A DNA stretch of 64,000 nt from Zychaea mexicana (lineage: Eukaryota > Mucoromycota > Mucoromycetes > Mucorales > Lichtheimiaceae), in the NCBI RefSeq assembly GCF_025766255.1, contig NW_026516690.1:372001-436000 (forward strand), given 5' to 3'. The notes beneath the pieces are model-generated. The model searched no databases and was not told the DNA's origin. It saw only the letters and a list, made by a program, of their open reading frames with translations. Both the position numbers and the translations under genes were made by a program. Of this stretch, positions 35,038-44,245 are shown piece by piece; the stretch's first letter is position 1, and the number at the start of each line of letters is the position of its first letter.

Positions 35038-35966
35038 ATGACGAAGAATCAATCACCCACTTGGATAAAGGCCTGGTTCCTGATCAGCTCACTTCTAGTT
35101 CTTTGGGTACGAAGAAAGTATAGTAGTAATACGTAACTTTATTCATTCTTTCAACGTTCTAATGCTATTTTCCTCCCATTGCTGGAAATCAGGATGCCGG
35201 CTATTGTTTGTTGAGGTGATTATAAAGAACGTTGAAGAAAATCTTTGAATTTTTGAACGAAATGATTTGTTTGACCATTCGCCCAATCTCGTTTTTGTGA
35301 AAAGACCTCATAGCATGGAAGGTGGCAAGTGGAATATATTGTGGCGTCCCTATAACCTGTATGGAAAGGTACCGAATATTCGTGCATAATTTTATTTTTA
35401 TTGCTTTGGCTGGTCATTGAAGTTAGTTACTCAGTAGGTCGATACATTCTATGGTATTGAAGCTATCCAGGAGAATGATGGTTTTACTGGCGCCCAAGGT
35501 AACGAACTGGTCAGAAATTGCGCTCAGCTATAATTTCGTGGCTAAATAGAAAATGCCATACTGGTTTAAAAAAGCAACGATGAATTTGGTGGAAACGGCA
35601 TTGAACCTTTTGTATCTGTGGATGGCATCATCCAACAGTCAAAAACCTGGCCGCACTTCTTTGGTGGGATTCTCTGCTGTTATATTGACCATTGCCAAGA
35701 CTATACTCTACTGGCTTGTCGAGTTCTTTTCTGGAATGCGACACACTGGACATAACGCTGCTTTTGATTACATTTTTTTGTGGATTGTAAGTTATCCCTC
35801 TTTGCTCTCATCTTTTCGCAGCAGCCAGAAAATGCTGATTACACGATATCGCTAGATTCCCAATGGCGCATGGATCGTTTTCCCGAGTATTATCGCTTAT
35901 GTGCTTGGTGGTGATCTTATCAGTCGCTTGGATAGCGCGGACAGCAATAACAAAAAGAGTAATTGA
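35038..35966 (+). CDS. Conserved multi-pass membrane protein, EXPERA-like, 6 exons
   Basis: Exons 35038-35106, 35193-35215, 35305-35368, 35438-35498, 35575-35786 and 35856-35966 join in frame to 179 residues. The second exon is only 23 bases. The product has a first helix ending LVLWDAGYCLLRPHSMEGG, then NLYGKVDTFYG, GFTGAQATMNLVETALNLLY, a central helix (LVGFSAVILTIAKTILYW), FFSGMRHTGHNAAFDYIFLW and a last helix (GAWIVFPSIIAYVLGGDLIS). It ends in a polar tail. The Asp in TM1, the 'R-P-H-S' and the 'H..HN' blocks look like conserved functional positions. The four- or five-helix layout reminds me of EXPERA/emopamil-binding-like proteins of the ER. I regard that as a suggestion only. The good frame continuity across five introns makes the gene itself secure. 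Confidence 0.82.
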
Positions 35967-36041
35967 CATGATATATGACATGTGTAATTGTTGTTGTAAC
36001 AGCAGTGATGATAGTTTATGCATGAATTTTTTATTGATTAT

Positions 36042-36335
36042 TTACAATTGAACGCTCTTGTACTTTGTCTCGAGACTTGGATCAACAAACTTCCAGACGA
36101 AAACCTCTGACTTGCTCTTTTCGCTGTTAGCAACACCCTTGCTTAGAGCACTTGGCTCGCGATGTACTGTTTTCGTCAGAATGCCTGAGTTTCGTAACTG
36201 TGGGAGGACACGGTTCTTGATGTGTGAGGTGGAAATGAGTTGCGTTTCGAATTGGGGAATATAAGAAGCGAGTGCCTTGGTGGTCATGGGACCATTTTGA
36301 GCGATGAGTGTCTTGATGATTGTTGCGCTTGACAT
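36042..36335 (-). CDS. Small winged-helix-like protein, 97 residues, unknown
   Basis: A single-exon frame from the ATG at 36335 to a stop at 36042. It is convergent with the membrane protein gene, only 75 bases away. The sequence SATIIKTLIAQNGPMTTKAL, followed by a helix and HIKNRVLPQLRNSGILTKTV, then SEVFVWKFVDPS, has the helix-turn-helix plus beta-wing rhythm of winged-helix domains ('NGPMTTKAL...LKxRVLPxLxxxGxL'). Comparable short proteins occur among fungal mitochondrial ribosomal components, but I cannot name it. Codon use and a clean ATG context support that it is real. Confidence 0.7.
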   Translation of the reverse strand: MSSATIIKTLIAQNGPMTTKALASYIPQFETQLISTSHIKNRVLPQLRNSGILTKTVHREPSALSKGVANSEKSKSEVFVWKFVDPSLETKYKSVQL

Positions 36336-37641
36336 TTTTTTTGTTATTGAAGGAAAAGAAAGGTCGCTGAGTTTGCTGTGGCGCTGTTTTTAAGGGACTG
36401 GAGGAGAAAACGAACATGGCAAAATTTTAAGCTACCTGAAAATGGGTGTAAACTCGATAAAGATAACGTCTATCAATATTATTTTTTTTTTGACGATAAA
36501 AAGGATCTTTGAGACTATGTTCGGGCGTTCTCGAAAACCATTGTTCAATTTGGTTATTACATGCGAGGCTCACAGGAGAACAGCTTTAAGCAAATCATAT
36601 CTTACAAAGGTATAAGTGTTTCCTGGTGCTGTTCTTTACCAAGTGTGATTAGCGAATTCGTCGATGTGGTTTCAGTCGAGGATACGACGTCTTTTTGTCT
36701 GATTCCTTGTTTGCTAGGCAACGATTGCTGAATTAGAATCCATTTTAATAACTGCTTGTCTGTGTAAATCAGGATAATCCTCATATGCCTTTTTATTGTT
36801 TAATAGAAATTTATTAAACCAGAGTGAAATCTGGATGTTGAGGTTAAGATCAATTGAGAAGCTTAGAGAAAAAGAAAGAAATACAGAGTGAACAGTGGCA
36901 TCAAAACAAAGAAAAAAATTAATTAAACAGATTTAGTCATATATAAGGATGAAATTTGGTTTTGTTCCTCGGCATGAAGCTATGAAACGTTATCTGGGCG
37001 CTGACGCTATGAAACCGAGAGGTCTCTTATTGAAAGACATAGTGCCAATGGCCAGACCAAATATATACGCAGTAGAGTGTGGCGATACGAACAATCAAAA
37101 TCAAATTTGAACTCGTCACGTACAGCTAATCCTTTGTTCTGTTCTAATAGGTGCTTCGAGTATAAGCAAATACAACAATAAAGTATGTCAAGTCGGTTTT
37201 AACCTACACTGCGTAACACTTGAAAAATCATGTAAACCAGAAAGAAATAAAGTTTATATTTTTTTTTTGAAATAAAAGCTATTTATATAGAAAAGCTACG
37301 CCGGTGTTTATACTTTATGATACGCAGTATTATTTTTTCCTGGCCCTATATAAACCCGTTATCCAAGTTTAAAACGCCTCTTTTACCAAACCCATTCACG
37401 ATTGTTGGTGCTATCCAGGTCGAGAAAGGTAGATCATCAAATTTAAAGATCGTGTGATTAAGGAATCCATTTATAGGCCGTTGTAAACAGTTTCGTCGCC
37501 ATTGTCAGCAAATGCTTTGGGAAAGAAAAGCATCTTATATTACTCTCAATAAGAAATTATCCTTCTCGGCAGCATTAAAAACGTTGCCTTTATATCAACA
37601 CATCAACAAGTCAACTACAGCTGATAGTTTTTCATGGAGAC
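36336..37641. other. Intergenic region, no gene seen
   Basis: About 1.3 kb, AT-rich. A short stretch at about 36752-36775 (GCTTGTCTGTG..AATCAGGATAA) recurs at about 48367-48391, beyond the LINE 3' end. Otherwise nothing. Confidence 0.4.
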
Positions 37642-37644
37642 CAG

Positions 37645-38073
37645 AAACAGCCCGACCGCTCCGCGGGCATCACTCATCCACCACCTATCTACCCCTCCTC
37701 CCCCACAGTCATAACATGGGCCAAGGTCGCTCAACCTGAGAGGGTTTCCTTGGTTCACGCTCATCGGGTCTCACCCTCCTCGGACCAGCCAGCGACCACT
37801 TACTACTCTCGTATTTGGCGTATCAGTCGCAGTAAAGGCAGCGTTCTCTTCGATGTTAGTCCTGTTCCTGGCACCACTGCCGATGTGGTTGCCACTCTCA
37901 TGACCGAATTCCCTGATAACTATGGTATCCTTATCCACTGTGAAGGCAAACGGGTCATCTTCGAATTCAACCCGAAACATGACTCGGAACGTCAACGTGT
38001 AATTGAAGAAGGTGTTTCTTTCACCAACGACATCACTATCCGCGCCACTCCTGCCTTGGACAAGACCTCGTAG
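37645..38073 (+). pseudogene. LINE ORF1 (gag-like) fragment, family 2, copy B
   Basis: Open frame, truncated at its 5' side at the repeat border. It reads VITWAKVAQPERVSLVHAHR, then DVVATLMTEFPDNYGILIH, then TNDITIRATPALDKTS and a TAG. Directly after the stop, coding-like KKLRLSHLPGSSS continues. Its order of motifs parallels ORF1 of the large LINE at 42668 (YAKVAQ, FPNNCG, KNDVLIKPCLAL, KVRLSKLP), so it is a divergent relative. Nonsense-truncated. Confidence 0.6.
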
Positions 38074-39417
38074 GTGAAAAAGCTGCGCTTATCGCACCTA
38101 CCAGGCTCGTCATCCATTTGCTCTCTTTCATCCAAGGCCTCACGCACTCATGTATAAATTGCTCCTCTCTTATCCTTTCCCTATCATATCCTTTTGACTA
38201 TTTTAATCCGCTATCTTGTCTACATCCCTCCACTCCGACATGTGGGCGGACTGTGTGTCCTTTACAAAAAAAAACTATTGAATGACTACCCAACTCGCTT
38301 TTAAACAAAATTCCATTCTTATCTAGAGGCACCACTTACGACTCAATTGTTGTTGTAGCAACGATTGGTAAGTATTCGTACCTTTTTCTCATTTGCCTAG
38401 TTGACATTACAAACTGCAGCGATGCCATATTATTCGTATACCCAGCTTTGTAGATCTTATCTCATCCGGGAGTCACCGTTGTGAATACATTTGGGGGTGT
38501 TTTTGTTTTGTTATTCGATCAGAACGAGTACTGCTTTGTTAATATTCGACTGACTTTCTATCCCATACTCTACATTAGTAGATGATGCTTTGAGTCCTTA
38601 CGTGCTCTTCTCTACGACGCCGTGCCTTTCGCAAAGCATTATTATTTTGCTTCCGTTCTCTTTAATTGACCACTAGAATAGATATAGTCATTACGTAGTT
38701 TTTTATACTGCGGTTGCTGCGCGCCAACCATGTTCCCAAGGCCTTGAAAAAAGAGGGGTCCACTGTACAACTTGCAACTTGCGTTCATCCACAGCGGTAC
38801 CTTTATATTGCAAAGATTGTGAACGATTATAATAGCTATGGCGCCTTTTATTAAACATTTACATATCCATCCAATGTAGAATTTAATCAAATATAAAGAG
38901 TATTATGGCTCTTCTATGCTTTGATGAGGATTTTGATAGTTATAAATACCTCTGAGTTTAATAGCAACGACAATATAAAGGAAAATACTAATGATAATAC
39001 CATAGTGTAGATATTACTTTTTCATGGCTTTTGCCTTTTACACACCAAAATAAAATTGAGAATACAGATTTTTTTAGTTCTATCATAATCTACTGAGCGA
39101 CACCGTAGCCTACTGAGGTACAAAACCCGGGGATTAACGGTAACAACAGACCAAATGATAATGACAATTCCATAATTAATCTTTTTTTCGTAGCAAGTTG
39201 CTGTGTTGTATGTTTTGAAAAAAAATTTGTTGGTTTTTACAATGGTCTGATATGCATGGATTTTTTTTTGAAGTTAGGATGATGAGGGCATAGGAGTGGA
39301 CTATTTATGAGTTAAAAGATATGATTTACAATAGGAATGATGATAGCAGTAATGTTGCACGATGAGATGATTGAGGAGTATTGGTAATGGCTGTAATAGC
39401 GGTAATTTCGGTTGATT
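38074..39417. other. Spacer of copy B, non-coding
   Basis: AT-rich; almost identical to 59382-60724 in inverted orientation. No gene seen; short open frames differ in length between the copies. Confidence 0.5.
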
Positions 39418-41821
39418 TCAAGCAGTGCTCGACGATTCTTTTTCGTGATTTTTAGGGGTGCCAAAGGACGTAACAGTGTAGTTCTTTCGAGTAACTTTGC
39501 GTGGCTTTTGGCGGTAAAATGCAAAACATCTTCTCGCATTTGATACCATCCATTGCTAGCGGGAGTAGGGGAGTAATTTCAGTAAGAAAGATAAAATTGG
39601 ATCATATATATGTTCTGCTTCAACTTACTCTTACTGCTACCATTGCTTCGTATGCTTCAGGAAGCACATTAAAGTTGTGCCGTGACTGTGGCAAGTAGAA
39701 AATGCAACGGGGCATTAGACGGTATGTCGCTTGGTATTTGAGATCCATCACAAAAACTGTACATTTAAAGCCTAGTTTATCTCGAGTCAGAAAACTATTT
39801 CGATCTCTAATACATTTAAGACTTAATGCTACATCACATACCTTCCACTAAAATTCCAGTAGCAAAAATTTCATCGTCATCGAATCCTTCTTCAATGAAA
39901 TTATCGATGCTACCTTTCATTTCATTTGCCATTTTTATGAAATCAGGTCTGCTACCGTCAGCAACCTTGGAAGGCGCCTTGATTTCCACAATTACCAATA
40001 TTTGTTCGGGCATACCCGCGAATTCGAATACCATCGACAAATCCGCAAAGCGTCCTACTTTTCCTCTTCTTGCTTTCGATCCGGTAACTTGGCCATCAGT
40101 GCTTTACATGCCGTAAATTTGTTAGTTTACAGCGAAATTTGAAACATTTTGCAATATAACTTCATATATAGACAAATACTTTACCCTTTTCGCGTAATCA
40201 AATCAGTTTCTTTAAAAAACGGCAGAAGAACGGGATCGATAGCATCGAGTGTGAACGAGCTTTCCATTTTTATAGCTTTTTCGGACGCATCGGGTGAGTG
40301 GGTATCAATACTATATGATAAAGTCGGTTAATGAATCAGTCAAAGAAAACAACAATACACTAGTACGTTTGATATCGATATAATAATACTTACAGACTTC
40401 GTAATGAACACTCAATTCTTTCATTATATCCGAACAAATCGTCGGGAAGCTGCTTAATAATTGGCTTGCATTTTGTAAAGTCTTTTCTTGCAGCCTATAA
40501 AAGTAATGTTTGTTTGTTTGTAACTACTCACTGACAGGCTTTGTATAACATAACAAAAAAAAAAGAATTGCTACCTTTGCGAATTGGTGAATGCAAGTGA
40601 TGGTGCCCATCGGTAAATCTTTGATATGATACTGTTCATCACATTCTTCAACCATCTCGTTCCACACATCTTCGTCAAATCCATAAATCAAACGTGCATT
40701 CGATGCACAGTTGATGCTGTCGATTAAAAAAATACAATTCAAAGATCTATTAAGCATTTAAATATATGTGATTCCAAAATTAATTAACTTATCTTTTCCG
40801 AATTTGACCACGAAGGTATATATAATTGTTTCATCGATTCTAGTTACTACCACTTACAATTCTTCATGAATTGATGCTAATTTGCCGTCGTTACTCGCTT
40901 TGTCAATGGATTCTTGTCTGTATCCAATAAGATGTTCGGTGATCGGTACTCCTTTGATGACCCACTATATATGATTGTTAATATAAATTAACGACAGCAT
41001 GAGTGCCTAAAACGTTCCAGTGGATCAACGTTCAGCCTGTTACCTTTTCGGTGTCGCTGCAAAGAGTGACAGTAGGTGATTTGTTGTTGGTAAGGTAATC
41101 AACGATCTTTTTTCTCTATTGAAAAGAATAAAAATGGTTAAAGACGCATTTTTTAGAACACAAGATTGCTGACTTGTTTTTTTAATTTGATATACTAACC
41201 CTTTTAGTAGTAGTGGTGGTGGCGGCGGTGCTGCTGTGGGAACAGGGCCTGAGCGTTTCCCCTCGATTTCAGAGCGCGAGCTGCTTGCGCTTGCGGTTGC
41301 ACTTTCTCTACTTCGTTTCACGGCAATGACAGTCTAAGAAAAAGGAAACATCAATAACAACCAAATAAATAGAACATAACCTCCAGTTTTGAGTGTTTAT
41401 ACCTTTCGTTAGTATAAACTAGCTAGGCTTTTTACACCCTCTCATGCAATATCATGATTTACCGTTCTCAACAACTCATACCAGTCTGGTTGAGCTTTGC
41501 TGAAATTCTATGTGTATAGTTTGGTTAAAAATCACTAATAATATCTCTCAAGTATATAAGAAAAGGCTCTTACCTGTATGTTGTTGCTCGTAACGTATTT
41601 ATTAAAAATCATGAGCCAACTTGATTTGATATCTTCGATGTCTTTGCTAAGGTGCGCAGCACTGTCAAAATCGTATTGAAAAAACGCTTTCAGAGAGATC
41701 GCTCCTTCTTCTTGACTGGCATATTTTGAGAAGCCTAAAGAAAAAAGGGTACTGTTTAGGTTACTTAGCAACTAATTGTTATGTTGACTTTACATTTTTC
41801 GCGCTCATTTTTGTTGGCCAT
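39418..41821 (-). CDS. Putative PD-(D/E)XK nuclease-like protein of the repeat element, 12 exons, intact
   Basis: Reads from an ATG at 41821 to a stop at 39418. Twelve exons join in phase to about 474 residues: MANKNEREKC / FSKYASQEEGAISLK.. / NFSKAQPDWYELLRT / KRSRESATASASSS.. (basic, Pro-rich) / KKIVDYLTNNKSPTVTLC / WVIKGVPITEHLIGYRQE / NCASNARLIYGFDEDVW / KDFTKCKPIIKQLPDDLF / KAIKMESSFTLDAIDPVL / GRFADLSMVFEF, then LVIVEIKAPSK / GFKCTVFVMDLKYQATYR / QWMVSNARRCFAFYRQ. The D...E-x-K array (FADLSMVF, about 17 residues, then VEIKAP), followed by a helix and a strand with a late Tyr block, fits the PD-(D/E)XK core. The N-terminal half is unfamiliar. One exon acceptor (GAG) is unusual. The start overlaps the end of the upstream SANT gene. 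Function is inferred only. Confidence 0.65.
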
Positions 41822-42398
41822 AATGTCGCAATTGAAGTGAATGGTTGCTACGAAACCCACAACAAATGCTTGGTAACCGTGCTTCGGCTTTGCTGTTATA
41901 CCTTTCGACGATGCGCTGCTTCTATTATATGAACTTTATCAGAAAGAAAGGAACTTCTCGAATCTGTTATATGCATTTTAATGTGCAAAAGACTACCTTG
42001 TCATCATCGGCCTCGCCACTTTTTGGTGGCCCTCTCTCGATAAAGGCCACAGCCGCTGCATATCTCGCGATTTGCGCGCTGATAATCTCCCAACGACCTT
42101 GACAACTTTCGGGAGTGCGGTTCTTGTCGTTACCACCTTTTTCAAACTCTTCAAAAACGCGTTGCCAAAACGTTTTCGAATCTTGGTTGATGCCAACCTT
42201 TTCATCTTTGTTGATTAGAAGGTAGGCTTGGACCAAGAGCTGATCCTCGTCATTGCGCCACCAAGCACCTTTCGTCTTCTTTTGGTCGGCAGTTGCGACA
42301 GAGGAGGCAGCGGTAGCGTTTCGGCTTGAGGGGAGGGTGGTTTCGGGGGCAGAAGTGACCGTAGTCGTAGAAGTGGGAATGCTGTTGTTGGTGTTCAT
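41805..42398 (-). CDS. SANT/trihelix DNA-binding protein (Harbinger ORF1-like), copy B
   Basis: Exact counterpart of 21790-22383: the first 134 codons encode the same protein as copy A. It has the Trp-rich trihelix (GAWWRNDEDQLLVQ to GRWEIISAQIAR), one intron and a 3' exon overlapping the start of the nuclease-like gene by 17 bases. The protein identity with copy A across 18 kb points to recent duplication or gene conversion. The TTTACAG array starts about 30 bases upstream of its ATG, so the encoded protein might bind those motifs. That is inference. Confidence 0.75.
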
Positions 42399-42427
42399 GT
42401 TAAAAAGGTTTGTTTCAAAAGAGAAGG

Positions 42428-42590
42428 GGGTTTTACAGGAGCTCAGACAGGACCTGTTACTTTACAGGTTTTGGAGAAAAATTTACAGATTCTCATTTTT
42501 ACAGATAATTTTACAGGGACCGGTGCGAAGACAAAAATGTAAAATGACTTGTAAATCGGGTTTACAGGAAATTTTACAGGGTCCGTTGCG
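42428..42590 (-). repeat. TTTACAG motif array at the end of copy B
   Basis: Seven direct copies of TTTACAG (CTGTAAA on the other strand) lie in about 160 bases. The last one runs into TTTACAGGGTCCGTTGCGAGTGCTC at the border. Confidence 0.75.
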
Positions 42591-42667
42591 AGTGCTCTAA
42601 ATGCTGCCTTTTAATTTACTGGCTGTGCGGCTGAAAAAATATGTTACCATGGTAATCTGTTATCTTC

Positions 42668-44152
42668 ATGGCTTCTTCCGCTAATTCTCAAAACTCGCCA
42701 GACAATGGCTCTGGCACCCAACCCCCTACATCCCCATCACTTACAGTGCCTCGCCTCACTTATGCAAAAGTGGCGCAAAAGCACCGTCAATCTTTAATGC
42801 AAAAAGAACACGAGACCATCACCACACCTGACGACACTGATGCTCAAAAAACAACCAAGATCATTTATTCCAATGTTTTCCGTGTTGGAGGATCTCCCGC
42901 TTCGGTCCCTAGTGTCTTCTTCGACCTAAGCAGCCGCACCGAACCCCTTGGAAAACTGATGACTTTTATCGGCCGTACCTTTCCCAATAATTGTGGAGCA
43001 CAACCTGCCCACGAAGGCCCTCGAGTACTTATAGAAGTATACTTTGAAACTGCTGACGAGATTCGATCCGCCTTAACCACCGGTCTCAAGTTCAAAAACG
43101 ACGTCCTCATCAAACCTTGCTTGGCTTTAACCTCCAATGCCAACATTACCAAAGTGCGCTTGTCTAAGCTCCCGTTCATGCCCCCTGCACACTTGCTTGC
43201 GGGAATTACTACTAGTTTGAATGTATTCGGTCGCGTCCTTGATTGTGGACTTTATCGCGATGCTACTTCCGGTATATTCATGGGGAACGGTTTTGCTGTA
43301 CTGGACCGACAACCTATTGCGGACGCTCAACCATATAGCGAAATGTCACACAGTATTTCGTGGCTCACATCCGACGACTACTTCTATGCTACCTGGGCCG
43401 CAATGCCGTTACACTGTGCACGCTGTCATAAGCCCGATCATCATGTCCGCATTTGACCGTCTAACCCGCGTAACTTCCACACCTGCTGGACTTGTGGTAA
43501 AGTTGGTCACATCTCAGTTAACTGCACCGCGGACTGCGACCATACTCAAGGCGCTAAAGGCAACAATGGCTTAAAACGAAGACGAGTTCGTAACATTACT
43601 ACAGGCCTCACCGACCCAATTACGGCTCCAACAACGCTTGTGCCACCTGAATCTGACGTGGCATCACCTTCTATCGAGGTTCCACAACCAGACACGGTAA
43701 CTCAGAACGAGGAGACAGTGCCTCTTGAAAGTGACTCGGACGACAGTGACGATGAAGATTTGATGAACATAGTCAAGGAGCTGGAAAATGATGTTACCGA
43801 AAAACGCCCCGACGCAACCATCGACAATGTAGCTACAACACTCAGCACCACCTTTGCTGAGAAATCATCCAACCCGTCATCTTTTAACAACATCCTGCAA
43901 CTCGCAGCCGACCAACAACTTACGCCGATATGGCATACCAACTACCCACTGTCCAACGATGACCGAGCGCACTTGTCGGGACTCCCGGAGGCTGAACAGA
44001 AAGTGGCAGCGATGATGCTCCGACTCCACTTTCCACAAGTTGAAACAACAGTTACACGAACGGACCAACAACGAACAAAGAGTGGTCGACTCATTAAACC
44101 GACCACGAAAGTTACAGAAAACAAAACGGGGACACCTGCAACTCGCAAATAA
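42668..44152 (+). pseudogene. LINE ORF1 (RNA-binding, CCHC), one in-frame stop
   Basis: A single frame of about 495 codons interrupted only by TGA at 43454-43456. The N-terminus is Ser/Thr/Pro-rich with the motif LTYAKVAQ. The middle carries an RRM-like or ORF1p core (VFFDLSSRTEPLGKLMTF, KFKNDVLIKPCLALTS). Two zinc knuckles follow. The first (CARCHKPDHHVRI) lacks its fourth Cys because that codon is the TGA. The second (CWTCGKVGHISVNC) is complete. The C-terminus is acidic (SDSDDSDDEDL), then Thr/Lys-rich. ORF1 proteins coat LINE RNA. Confidence 0.8.
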
Positions 44153-44245
44153 GCGTCGATCTGTCATTATAATCAAATATCTAAAAAACACAAGAAAAAC
44201 AAACAAAACCTAAAAGAACAACAAACCAAAAAAAAAAAAATCAAA

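Larger units (their letters stand above)
37642..42605 (-). mobile_element. Repeat copy B: SANT plus nuclease-like element with adjoining LINE ORF1 remnant
   Basis: Inverted relative to copies A and C. From the right: a TTTACAG array (42428-42590), the SANT gene, the complete nuclease-like gene, a 1.3-kb spacer and a LINE ORF1 fragment. The 39.4-42.6 part matches A, and the 37.6-40.1 part matches C (56.4-61.16 kb minus its insertion). The left border with C is at about 37642, inside the ORF1 fragment. Copy B is the best-preserved copy. Whether the spacer and LINE fragment belong to the element or are a shared older insertion is not decided by the sequence. Confidence 0.7.
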
